A program made the position numbers and the translations under genes. A stretch of DNA of 64,000 bases, from NCBI RefSeq assembly GCF_026262505.1, contig NC_067203.1, positions 17,806,392 through 17,870,391 of the forward strand, written 5' to 3'. The stretch's first letter is position 1; the number at the start of each line of letters is the position of its first letter. Shown here piece after piece: positions 40,275-50,034 of the stretch. The DNA is from Trichomonas vaginalis G3. Taxonomy: Eukaryota > Parabasalia > Trichomonadida > Trichomonadidae. The notes beneath the pieces are model-generated. The model worked only from the letters and a program-made list of their open reading frames with translations. It was not told the DNA's origin and did no database searches.

Positions 40275-42794
40275 TTACAATTCAATAGTTAAAAATGGAT
40301 ATAAGTATGAGAATGGAATTCCAATATTTTTAATTGCTCTGCATGAATTAGCAAAAGCACAATCTTCCGAAAATGCAATCTTAGGAATATTCCCAATATT
40401 AATAATTTTTTCCTGCACAGCTTGTGGCGCTGAAAATGATCCACACATGCGAAGAAGAGGGCATCCGTCAAATGCATTTGTACCTATTTGAGAGATACTA
40501 GATGATGAGAAGAAAACAAAATTCAAATTCTTGCAATCTTTGAAAGCCTGATAGTCGATAGTGTTAATATTATTTCCATTGAAGAATACTCTTAAGAGAG
40601 TTGGACTTCCCATGAAAGCACAACTTCCGATAGTCTCCATTTCTAACGGAACAATGAAATTTTTAACACCGCTGTATGGAAGGAAGAGAATAAGTTTTGT
40701 TTGTGCGTGATTTGTCAATGCACCATTTTCAAATCGATATCTTTGATCATTTTGAGGAAGCTTAACAGATTTTAAATTATAACAACCATAGAAGCATCCA
40801 CCATCAATCTTTGAAAGCGTGCAGTCAGCTCCCATTATCAATGTTCTCAGTTCTTCGCATGATTGAAATGCAAAACCTTGAATAGTAGCTAATGAACTTG
40901 GAATTATGAAATCCGTCAATGAAATACATCCATCAAAAGCATATGTTCCAATATCTGTGACACCATTATTGAGTGTAAGTGTTATCAATGATGTACATGA
41001 TTGGCATAACATACTTGGAATATTACAAGATATAGTGAAATCTGTGATTTGAGAATTGGCAAATGATCTGATACCAACTGATTCTATTGAACTTGGTAAG
41101 TTCGCAGTTGTCAATCCACTTTCTGAGAATGCATAAGTTCCAATAGATGTTAGTGAATTTAAGTTAGATAATCCAATATCTCCAAGTTTTTTGCAGTTTG
41201 CAAATGCATATTCTCCTATTGAAGTAATAGATGTTGGGAGAATAATTGATGAAAGCATATTGCAATTTATGAAACAAGAACCAGGAATTGTTGTAATTTT
41301 TGTTCCTTGGAATGTTACACTTATTAGCTGCGAGCAACTATCAAAAGCATTATTTGAGATAGTTTTCAAACCTGGTGGGAAAACAATTGAATGTATGGTT
41401 GATTCTTTGAAAACAGTTTCACCAATAGTAATATCCAAATCCACATTGGAACTTTTGAAAGAAACATCTTTTATTTTCTTTTCTGCAAAAGTTCCTCGAG
41501 CAATAAAATTACACTCGGCTAAAATAGAAATATCTGTATTTTCTTCTGATCCTACATAAACTAATAAAGTTCTATTGTCATCCTTATACATCATATTATT
41601 GTCAACAACAAATTTGGGACTTAATGAATGAAGTGTTAAATTAGGAATTTCTGTAAAAACGCCATCACCTATTGTTTCCAAATTTTTGGGGAGAGTTATT
41701 TCTGTTAATGAAATGCATCCAATAAAGGCAGTGTCTCCTAAATTCTTCAAACTAGATGGTAAAACGATGTTTTTAAGTTTTTGACAATAATAGAATGCAC
41801 TACTTTTGATCTCTGTGATATTTTCTGTTAATTTTACTGTCACTAAATTTCGACATCCTTGAAACATAAAAGATGAAATATTTTTTATTTGAGAAGGAAA
41901 TTCGAAATCGACAATTTGGCATTCTCCAAGACAAAAACTATCAATAAAAGTTATATTTGTGGAAAAAATTATCTTACTGAATTTTGATCCTCTAAATGCA
42001 GAATTACCGATTGAAGTGATATAAGAAGGAACTTGAAATGTTCCTGTTAACCTTGAACTCACATAAACAAGATTGGTAAATCCAGGTCCAGAGAGCAGCA
42101 TTTGGCCATCAACTTTATAATTTGTATTCCTTTCATCAACTGATATACCAATAATAGGACAACCTTGGAAACATGAACCATCTTGCAGCAAGCATTTTGA
42201 TGGAATATGAAAATATTCTAGCTTTGTGAATGCAAAAGCATTTGCACTCAATTTCTGCAATTGAGAATTTTGGCCAATTGTAACTTCTTTTATTCCAGAA
42301 GATCCAAAAACACTTCCATGCGTCTGAGTAGGACCCACAATCTCTGTCAAAGTATCAGGAAATTCAATTTTTGTTAAAGCAGAATCAATATAAAAACATC
42401 CATATGAAATTTTCGTTAGTTTTGGAGGTAATTTTACATTGCTCAATCTGGAGCATCTACTGAAACAGCCATCACTGAGGACTAGGAGTTTTGTGCATTG
42501 ACTCATGTCCGCACTTATTAATGCGGAATTCATAAAGCAACAATCGCATATTGATGATAGTTGGCTTCCTGGAGCAAATGATATTGAGGGTAAAGTTTCT
42601 CGACAGAAGAAGAAGGGACTTGCATCTTGAGTTGTCCCTCCTTTGATTGTTGTACATTCGGCAATAACAGTGCAATCACCAGAAAATCCCTTGAGAACAG
42701 AAAGAAGGACTGTTTTTTCATCTGAATACTGTACACAATTTAATTCATTACTTTGCAGTTACTAGGGAGTTATTATTAAATACATTTTTATCAT
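40275..42794 (-). CDS. BspA-like leucine-rich-repeat protein, start region disrupted
   Basis: The 752-codon frame from ATG 42533 encodes about 25-30 LRR_5/BspA (Treponema pallidum-type) repeats, for example LTEITLPKNLETIGDGVF and SLTDFIIPSSLATIQGFAFQ. The family is hugely expanded in T. vaginalis and many members are cell-surface proteins linked to adhesion. The same frame is coding upstream of 42533 (LQSNELNCVQYSDEKTVLLS, SGDCTVIAECTTIKGG), and an ATG at 42792-42794 opens MIKMYLIITP, a signal-peptide-like start. Codons 11-12 of that frame are TAG TAA (42759-42764), so the natural start is broken. Either it is a pseudogene, or a protein without signal peptide is made from 42533, or there is an assembly error. 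No C-terminal membrane span is visible. Confidence 0.85.
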
Positions 42795-43459
42795 GGTTGA
42801 ATTTGACACATATCTGAAAGTTTGAGAGAACTCATTGAATTGTGTAAATTAACAATGATAAAAAAACAATCACAAGTTATATGGAAAGGGCACAATTACA
42901 TTCATGTAGTATGCAAGGGGTTTAATTATTTTGAACTATGGAATCTTTGAAGAAATATCAAAAATATATTAAATTTTTCTAATCATATGACAAATTTCAA
43001 AGATTTGTTGAAATATTAATTTTAATACCAAATTTGCCTTTTTCCTAAACTGAAACATGATAATATAATGAGAATGAAAAAAAGTAATATTAGATTTAAG
43101 GACAAGTGAATGATTATAACTCTTTCATGGTATATAATTTCTGTTAATCATTTTAATTTAATTTTTCTAACTATTGCATTCCTGAATAGCTAATATTAAA
43201 TACGGAAATCCGTTGTTTCTTATGAATTATTTTTAATGCCGAATTAAGGGTAGTTTATCCATCGTTATCTTTTATGGTGATTCATTTATAAAATTGCGTC
43301 CTCAAAATTATCGCAATTCACAAATAATAAGGTTCCATATTCAAATAAAAGAAGGGGAGTACTTATCAAAGTTTATTACGAAAATTTAGTGCCTTGTTGC
43401 TGAAAGAAATAGTGTTTATGATATTTTGCAATGCAAGGCATATTTCAATTTATTAGAAG
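42795..43459. other. intergenic, AT-rich
   Basis: No gene, RNA or repeat that I can support. Composition is typical for host spacers. Confidence 0.5.
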
Positions 43460-43770
43460 TTGTTGAATTCTTCATATTGCAGCACATTTTTATGGAAAAT
43501 CTGCTCTTCATTATGGAGCAGAAAATAATTGTAAAGAAACAGCTGGATTACTTCTTTCATAATGTGCAAATGTCAATGAAAAGGATCAAGATGAACAAAC
43601 TCCACTTCATTTTACAACTCGTGATAATTATCTGTCAACGACCGAAGTTCTTATTTCGCATGGCTCAAATAAAAATGAAAGAGATTAAATGGAAAAACAA
43701 CTCTTCAAATTGCGGCAAATTATAACAAAAAAGAAGTAATTGACTTTATTGTTGTAAAAAAAAATAAGAA
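43460..43770 (+). pseudogene. ankyrin-repeat pseudogene, paralogue of 39.5-39.8 kb relic
   Basis: Reads FYGKSALHYGAENNCKETAG, then a stop in place of the H codon of the SHGAN core, NEKDQDEQTPLHFTTRDNYL, a stop after NERD, and a shifted end. It aligns along its length with 39508-39811, including the sequence after the stop (AAAAATAAGAAGC). Clearly nonfunctional. Confidence 0.85.
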
Positions 43771-44042
43771 GCTCCATTTTATCACTTTTCCAAAATTTTT
43801 TAAATTAACAAAATCCATTCAGGTTTTAGAGTCAGGGAATTAGTCTTATAGATTCTGATAGATAATTGCCTAACTTCATATTTATCAGTACTTAAAAACG
43901 AATTAAATATCAAATTTCTCAATATGATATTAAAATTTCAAAACTTAAAGTAAAAAGATGTTAGGCGATATCCAAAAAAAATCACCAAATGAATGAGTTA
44001 GAAAGCAAAGATGTTGTTCATAATGATAAAATAAAAAGAGTT
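43771..44042. other. short intergenic spacer
   Basis: AT-rich spacer between the ankyrin pseudogene and the convergent BspA-like gene; nothing else seen. Confidence 0.5.
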
Positions 44043-46217
44043 TTAGTCGGAAAGAAGTTTCCAGAAAAGATGTGTAGAAGGATAATGTAAAAAATTATGA
44101 TTTAAATGATTCTTCGAAACATGTGCAATATGACATGAAATCATAAGTCTTTCAGGAATTCCTGACTCAACAATCATTTGAATGTAATCAGTTGATGTGT
44201 TCTCAATAATAACAGGACATCGAATGGATTTGCAATCATGGAATGCATTATTCTCAACATCTGAAATTGAAAGTAGGAAATTGATGTATTTGAGATTTAA
44301 GCAGTTGTAGAATGAATGTTTTTCAATAACAGAAACACTGTCTGATGTAATTTTGATTTTCTCAATGTTGTTGCTCGAATTGAATGAATAACTACAGATA
44401 ACATCGCAGTTAATGTTGAGTTCTTTGTCTTCTGATTCACTCAAATGAAAAATAAGTTCCCATTTAGTATTGTTTTTGTAGTATAAAGTATTATCAATAC
44501 ATTTGTATTTATATGATGAAAAATTACTGATATTTGTAAGACAATTGCATTCTGAAATAGAATTAATTGAAAAAAAATCAAGTGAATTTGTTTCACTGAA
44601 TATAATTGATTTTAGTTTCTTACAAGAAAGAAATGAATATTTGGAAATAATTTTAAAAGATTGTGGAATTTTAATACTTTCTAATGAAGAACAATTCTCA
44701 AATGATTTATATCCAATCTCCTCTGATCCTTCTTGAATTGTAACTTCTTCTAAATTAGTACATCCACAGAAACAATTATCAGGAATATTCGAAATATTAC
44801 TAACATTATTTAATTTGATGCAATTCTCAAATGCATTAGTCATAACACTCAAATTTGGTGATGAAAATGTAAAATTTTCTAAATTAATGCAATCTTTAAA
44901 TGATGACATTCCTAATGTTTGTAATTTAGGAAATGAATAATCAAATGATCTCAGATTTGAACAATTTCTAAATGCATCATTTTCTATATCAATGATTTGA
45001 GAATCTTTTGTGAAATAAATATTCTGAATTTTAGAATTTTCGAATGCTTTTTCTTTGATTTTTGTAACAGATTTAGGAATTGTAATACTATAATAATTAT
45101 TTGGAATGTATCCCCAATATTCATAAATTATGGTTTGATCAGAATTCATAATCAAACAATCTGGTGTAATAATAAGATTTGGTTCATTCAGATATGAAAT
45201 TGAAACATTTGTATTTCTTTTAATTGAATAAGAATAAAATAGAGTTTTGCAAGTGAATGACAAACTGACTTTTGGCATATTATTTGTAACAAAATCAGAT
45301 CCTTCAACAGTCATTGCTGAATTAGAAAATATAATTAGTTCAAGATTTTCACAAGAACCAAATACCTGACCGCCAAAGTAATCTATTGGACCTAAAAAAG
45401 TAACATTTATCAAACTATTACAACCATAGAAAGCATCATTTTCAATTCTTTTCATATTTGCTGGAATTATAATTGTTTTGATAGATGATCTAAAAAAGCA
45501 ATACGTTCCAATAGTTGTGACTGAATTTGGAATTTTGTATCCTGTTTTGTTACAAATAAAAAATAAAATACTTCCATTTTTCGAATAAATAACATAATCT
45601 TTAACTGTTAAGTAGTTATTATTAGGATGAACTGTAAAATTTATTAATTTTCCATCTGAAAATGCACATCCATGGACTTTAGAAACTTTTTCTGGAATTT
45701 GAAACGAAGTAATTGCAGTATTAGCAAATACACCATTTTCTAATGAAATTAAATCTGACCCTTCTTTAAAAGTAACATTTTGTAGTTTAGAACACGAAAT
45801 AAATGCCCAATGTTCTATTATTTTAACAGATGCTGGTATGATAATACTGGTCACTTGATGATTATCTCCAAATGCATTGCTTCCTATTTCAAGGAGTCCT
45901 TCTGGTAAAAGTATCTGATTGACTTTAGAACAGGCAGAAAATGCTGAAGAAGATATTTTTGTAAGTTTATTGCATGATGATAGATTAATTATGGCAAGAT
46001 TTTTACATTTAGTAAAGCAATCTCTTCCAATTGTTGTTAAGTTAGGATTTTCTTGAAATGAAAAGGAAAATAAAGTTTCGAGTTCGTAAAAGCATTGATC
46101 TTGGATGATTTCACATGTGGATGATATCCTGAGGTTGTGTGATGCATCGTTAACTTTTGTAAGGATTTTTCCGTCATTTGAATAACAACTTTTGTCAATA
46201 TCTTTGTAATTAATCAT
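44043..46217 (-). CDS. BspA-like leucine-rich-repeat protein, 724 aa
   Basis: An intact frame with about 25 BspA-type repeats over nearly its whole length (GLLEIGSNAFGDNHQVTSII, KIIEHWAFISCSKLQNVTF, SVTTIGTYCFFRSSIKTIII). The start MINYKDIDKSCYSNDGKIL has no signal peptide and no membrane segment is visible, so it may be cytosolic or exported by an unconventional route, as known for many T. vaginalis BspA proteins. The start is well supported: the Inr TCATT directly abuts the ATG. It is convergent with an ankyrin pseudogene, the same arrangement as the BspA-like gene 4 kb to the left. Confidence 0.9.
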   Translation of the reverse strand: MINYKDIDKSCYSNDGKILTKVNDASHNLRISSTCEIIQDQCFYELETLFSFSFQENPNLTTIGRDCFTKCKNLAIINLSSCNKLTKISSSAFSACSKVNQILLPEGLLEIGSNAFGDNHQVTSIIIPASVKIIEHWAFISCSKLQNVTFKEGSDLISLENGVFANTAITSFQIPEKVSKVHGCAFSDGKLINFTVHPNNNYLTVKDYVIYSKNGSILFFICNKTGYKIPNSVTTIGTYCFFRSSIKTIIIPANMKRIENDAFYGCNSLINVTFLGPIDYFGGQVFGSCENLELIIFSNSAMTVEGSDFVTNNMPKVSLSFTCKTLFYSYSIKRNTNVSISYLNEPNLIITPDCLIMNSDQTIIYEYWGYIPNNYYSITIPKSVTKIKEKAFENSKIQNIYFTKDSQIIDIENDAFRNCSNLRSFDYSFPKLQTLGMSSFKDCINLENFTFSSPNLSVMTNAFENCIKLNNVSNISNIPDNCFCGCTNLEEVTIQEGSEEIGYKSFENCSSLESIKIPQSFKIISKYSFLSCKKLKSIIFSETNSLDFFSINSISECNCLTNISNFSSYKYKCIDNTLYYKNNTKWELIFHLSESEDKELNINCDVICSYSFNSSNNIEKIKITSDSVSVIEKHSFYNCLNLKYINFLLSISDVENNAFHDCKSIRCPVIIENTSTDYIQMIVESGIPERLMISCHIAHVSKNHLNHNFLHYPSTHLFWKLLSD

Positions 46218-46222
46218 AATGA
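46218..46222 (-). promoter_or_regulatory. Inr-type start element of the BspA-like gene
   Basis: TCATT immediately before the ATG, matching the Trichomonas initiator pattern TCA(Y)T. It would give an almost leaderless mRNA. Confidence 0.6.
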
Positions 46223-46543
46223 ATTACTTAAGTACGTCTTCTTCTTGCGTCTTTGTTTATGATAGTAATTGGAGACTAAAATAGAAATCAACACTTGTTT
46301 TATTTCAATGAACCCATGTCATTTTATCGTCATTATTTTTATATGATATCAGTAAAATATCACGAAATACCAATTATTTAGGGTTTTATATGCTAATGAT
46401 TTCTCTCAACTATAAAATATGCTATTGGAGATTGAACAACTCTCAGTTTAGATCAATCCTGTGAAATCTCTTGATTTATAATGATTTCAGAAGGAAAATT
46501 TCTTATTTTGCATATAAACTTGTTTATTTACATGTTCTTAGAA
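46223..46543. other. divergent intergenic region
   Basis: Shared upstream region between the BspA-like gene (minus) and the pseudokinase gene (plus). No TATA-type or repeat element stands out. Confidence 0.4.
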
Positions 46544-46555
46544 TCATTATTTTCA
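46544..46555 (+). promoter_or_regulatory. Inr-type start element of the pseudokinase gene
   Basis: TCATTATTTTCA lies immediately before the ATG at 46556. This supports starting translation there rather than at the upstream in-frame ATGs at 46481 or 46532. Confidence 0.65.
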
Positions 46556-47743
46556 ATGCAATCAGATCTTCTTTGTGATTTTAATGACTTTGTAGAGCAA
46601 GAAAAGATATCAGTGCAATCTGACGGGAAGTACTCACATACAAAACAAGTTGCCACTGGTTTGGACTGTTTTACCAAATATTATAAACAATGTGATATCA
46701 TAACGTTAAAAAAGCTAATAAACGATGTACAAATTAGCACAAAAATGACACATAAAGTCTTCGGACCGATCATTGGTTATGCAATTTCTCCGAATAATGG
46801 CTTACTTGTCTCTAGAGAGTATCCAAGATTAGGAACTCTCAACGATGCGATTTCATCTAGAGATCCAATGCTTGAAGATCCAACTAACAAAATGAAAATT
46901 ATACATGGAATTGCATCAGCACTTTTATATTTGCATTCAAACAAAATTACACTAACAAATCTAAACTCGTCAACAATTTGGATTGACGAAAATTGCGAGC
47001 CAATCATAGGAGATCTTAGTTACTCATGTATTGATGGTCCTGACTTCATGTCAAATTTTGAATTTGATGAGAAAGCATTTGTTTACTACTCGCCAGAGTG
47101 TTTGGCAAATGGTACCAAAAAAGTTACTAACAAAGCAGATATATTTGCATTCGGAATGGTTTTGTATCACTTATTATCAGGAGAACCTCCTTCTCAGCTT
47201 TCATCACGCGAAGAATTGTATGAGGAAAGGTACTACGGTGGTAGACCCCAATTTGGTCCAAATTTCCCACCAATGTTTGAAGAATTAATTTCTATGTGTT
47301 GGGAAAGTGAAATTGATCAGCGTCCTACAGCACAAGAAATTATCGATGTCCTTTCATCATCAGATTTGATCTTAGATGGCACAAATATTGAGAAATATAA
47401 TAATTACATTAAAAAAGTCGCATTTACAAAAGAAGATGATGCATTTGAAGTTCTTAATAAAGAGAAAGCAGATATTATGGATTTACTCGAGCTTACAAAG
47501 ACTACATTTTCAGATGCAACACTTGAATATCAAAATCACTTAGAAGCATTGCAACAAGAGATTGAAGAACTGAAGCAAGGTAACAAAAATGTACCATCTT
47601 ATGAGAATCATGAAACTCAAATTGTTCCAGAGAAAAACGAAAAGGAAGAAAAGAATCCTTTGTTATTACCATTAATTGCATCAAGCTCAATTGCTGCCTT
47701 ATCAGTTGTAGCTTTATTCTTTATGAAGAGAAGAATGAAATAG
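46556..47743 (+). CDS. tail-anchored TKL-type pseudokinase, 395 aa
   Basis: From ATG 46556 (MQSDLLCDFNDFVEQEKI) the protein has a kinase fold: a beta-rich N-lobe, IIHGIASALLYLHSNKI (helix E), SPECLANGTKKVTNKADIFAF (activation-segment end and helix F) and DQRPTAQEIIDVL (C-lobe end, TKL/tyrosine-kinase-like). Key residues are altered. The HRDxxxxN catalytic loop is replaced by LTNLNSSTIWI, the DFG motif reads GDL, and no clear VAIK lysine or glycine loop is seen. Activity is therefore unlikely, and a scaffolding or nucleotide-sensing role is more plausible. A coiled linker (about 310-365) leads to one C-terminal membrane span (LLLPLIASSSIAALSVVALF, about 368-389) and a basic KRRMK end, typical of tail-anchored proteins facing the cytosol. 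The family is abundant in T. vaginalis. Confidence 0.85.
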   Translation: MQSDLLCDFNDFVEQEKISVQSDGKYSHTKQVATGLDCFTKYYKQCDIITLKKLINDVQISTKMTHKVFGPIIGYAISPNNGLLVSREYPRLGTLNDAISSRDPMLEDPTNKMKIIHGIASALLYLHSNKITLTNLNSSTIWIDENCEPIIGDLSYSCIDGPDFMSNFEFDEKAFVYYSPECLANGTKKVTNKADIFAFGMVLYHLLSGEPPSQLSSREELYEERYYGGRPQFGPNFPPMFEELISMCWESEIDQRPTAQEIIDVLSSSDLILDGTNIEKYNNYIKKVAFTKEDDAFEVLNKEKADIMDLLELTKTTFSDATLEYQNHLEALQQEIEELKQGNKNVPSYENHETQIVPEKNEKEEKNPLLLPLIASSSIAALSVVALFFMKRRMK

Positions 47744-47978
47744 GTTAGTTCTCTCTTTAATATGTAAATTATTTGTTTTTTTCAACAATTTAACTTTTTA
47801 CTCGTTTTCAAACTATACGTAAACTTAGGATTTGTATTTGACTCATTGTATTTCCCAATTGTATTTAGTTTTAAAGAAAATTAAAATATTAAGTTGAAAT
47901 AAGAAATTATTAAATGTGTAAAAGTTAAAATGCATGAATTTTAGTAATAACAATAACATTTAATGGGAAATGGTTAAA

Positions 47979-48236
47979 TTAGTACAGTCTTAAGAATGGA
48001 ATGTTATATTCTGGTTCAGCATCAAGTGGATCTACTCCATCTGTAACAATTGGGGTTAAAATTCTTTGTCCTGAATCAGATTCGATGCCCTGTGAAGCAG
48101 AGTTATTTTTAGAAGAATCTTCTTGTGGATTTTCAGGATCAACTGCTGGTTCCTCATCATTCTGTGACACGCTACCCTTCTCTTCTTGGTTACTAATTGA
48201 TTCTAATGAAGGAGCATCTTCATTTTTTTCCGTCAT
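47979..48236 (-). CDS. small acidic hypothetical protein, 85 aa
   Basis: From the ATG at 48234-48236 (MTEKNEDAPSLESIS) the frame encodes a low-complexity E/S/D/P-rich protein ending in EPEYNIPFLRLY. The frame is open 13 codons upstream but without ATG. No domain recognised. Intrinsically disordered proteins of this size are common, but a chance frame is not excluded because no clear Inr is seen at the start. Confidence 0.45.
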   Translation of the reverse strand: MTEKNEDAPSLESISNQEEKGSVSQNDEEPAVDPENPQEDSSKNNSASQGIESDSGQRILTPIVTDGVDPLDAEPEYNIPFLRLY

Positions 48237-48759
48237 TTCAATTCTATTGTTGTCACTTTTGAAAGGTATTGACAACAGTCAATACCATCCCTTGAGATAT
48301 AGTGAATTCAATTAGAATGAAACTACATTGCCTTTTTGCATGATAAAATGCTCTAAATCTAAAGTTTTTTTGAATCAATAGATTTGTATCGTTGTTGCTT
48401 CATGCATAGATCAAGGGTTTTAATCATAATCATGATAAATATAAATAGCATCTTTACAAAAACCTGATTCACTGTTGATATTTTTTAAAAATTCGATTAG
48501 TACAGATAAGATATAAAAAATAATAAGTTCTCGATTAAGATAGATTATAATTTTATTGTTTAATAGCTCTATTTAAGAATTTTGTTACATGCAAATAAAA
48601 ATATTGAGGCAAAATCATGATTTTGGGACCATAAATGGAATGGTTCGTAAACACATGATTTAAACATTAGTTCGATGCATCGAATATCAACTCTTTCATA
48701 TCAATAATAAGAATGAAAAAATAAATAAAACACAAATGAATTATCGATAAAAGTATATG
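48237..48759. other. intergenic, AT-rich
   Basis: Spacer between the small acidic gene and the 3' end of the Rab gene. No supported feature. Confidence 0.5.
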
Positions 48760-49348
48760 TTAGCAACACTTTTCTTTCTTCTTTTCTTGCATTACTGGCT
48801 CCTTAACAGTGTATTCATGAGATTGATTATCAATAATTGTCAGTGCTTGTTGTAATACCAATTCGACACCTTCACATGTTTTAGCGCTACAGTCAATATA
48901 TGGGGCATCAAATTTTTCTTTGATTTGTGTATTGAATGCTTCAGAGGTTCCGATACGATTCTCAAGATCATTTTTATTTCCCAAAACTATAAATGGTATC
49001 TTTCCACTAGATTGAGAAACATCAATCCAGATATTAAGTTCATTGTAGCTCTGTTCATTTGTAACATCAAAAACAATTATTGCCAATGAAGCGTTTTGCA
49101 CATATATTGGAGCAAGAGATCTAAACTTTTCTTCACCAGCTGTATCCCAAAATTGCATTTCATGTTCGACTCCATTAAAAACCATTGATTTCAGCCTGAA
49201 AGCCGCGGAAATTGTTGGCTTCAGGTTCTCTTCGAACATGTCGAATACTATTCGATTGATTAGTGCTGTTTTTCCGACGCTACTTTCTCCAAGAAATAAA
49301 TTTAGAAAATATGATAATTCTGGTGTTAGTATGTCGAGTGACTATCAT
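48760..49348 (-). CDS. Rab-family small GTPase with disturbed 5' end
   Basis: The open frame 48760-49239 plus about 27 upstream in-frame codons gives all GTPase motifs: P-loop GESSVGKT (upstream of the first in-frame ATG), effector region KPTISAAF, switch II WDTAGEEKFRSLAPIY, GNKNDL, CSAK, and a double-cysteine CC end for geranylgeranylation. It acts in vesicle traffic, with Rab5-like features around the effector loop. The frame containing the P-loop has no ATG. An Inr (TCATTTCC, 49359-49366) and an ATG (49346-49348) do lie 16 nt apart just upstream, but the two frames are out of register by one. Either a very small intron (CGACATACTAACACCAG at its 3' side resembles the T. vaginalis branch/acceptor motif ACTAACACACAG) or a one-base indel near 49.30 kb reconciles them. 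Confidence 0.85.
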
Positions 49349-49358
49349 ATCTTAGTTA

Positions 49359-49366
49359 GGAAATGA
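49359..49366 (-). promoter_or_regulatory. Inr-type element of the Rab gene
   Basis: TCATTTCC on the minus strand, 10 nt before the ATG at 49348, a normal distance for this genome. It marks the likely transcription start. Confidence 0.55.
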
Positions 49367-49437
49367 TCAGATCAGTTTGAAATCAAAAATGAATCAACTT
49401 TTATTATAAATTAATTTATAAGGGTTATTTATGTGAA

Positions 49438-49509
49438 TCGGTCATAGTGTAATGGTTATCATGTAAGATTGTCGTTCTTTTGATCCGGGTTCGATTCCCG
49501 GTGACCGAG
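49438..49509 (+). tRNA. tRNA-Asp (GTC)
   Basis: A 72-nt cloverleaf: acceptor TCGGTCA pairs with TGACCGA plus discriminator G. D arm GTGTAATGGTTATCAT. Anticodon loop TTGTCGT, anticodon GTC, in an AAGA/TCTT stem. Four-base variable region. T arm CCGGG-TTCGATT-CCCGG. No intron and no encoded CCA. It lies divergently about 90 nt from the start of the Rab gene. Confidence 0.97.
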
Positions 49510-49510
49510 C

Positions 49511-49516
49511 TTTTTT
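49511..49516 (+). terminator. Pol III terminator of tRNA-Asp
   Basis: Run of six T two bases after the discriminator base, followed by a second T-run. Confidence 0.85.
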
Positions 49517-50034
49517 GATTTTTTTTTCTTTCATAATTTCTGCTCGATGTATAGATTAAACACAGCTTCAGATCTATGATTGATTATAAAATATATGTCG
49601 AATTCTAGCGACAGTACTCAGGCATTCATACTAGGAAAAAATTTTTGTCAGTATTTAGATATCAGAGGTTGTAAAATTATCCAAAAATAAGTCATGAAGC
49701 TATGAACACTATTCATGAGTTCTATACTTCCTCTTTACAGCCCCAGATGTTTTTATTTATTTCTATTTTGCAAGATATAACAAAGATATCGAAAATGCAA
49801 TTCTTAATTATAAAATTACTCCTAAAGAAGGAATAATATACAGTTATTTGAAGTATACCTTGAAGTTACTATATTATCCTTTAGTATTTCTAATATCGTG
49901 CAAGATAAACTCAATCAATAAATCTTCGAAAAGTCCCAAGAAAAAGTCAACTCTTATTTAAGATATCATTGCAATGATATGAAAACTCTTTCTCATTAAC
50001 TCCAATAATGTATTAAATGAGAATCTTTGCTAAG
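49517..50034. other. intergenic, AT-rich
   Basis: No supported gene or repeat between the tRNA and the 3' end of the helical-repeat gene. Confidence 0.5.

Noticed and set aside
41191-41559. 122-codon plus frame within the BspA-like gene
   Set aside because: Shadow of the repeat-rich minus-strand gene.
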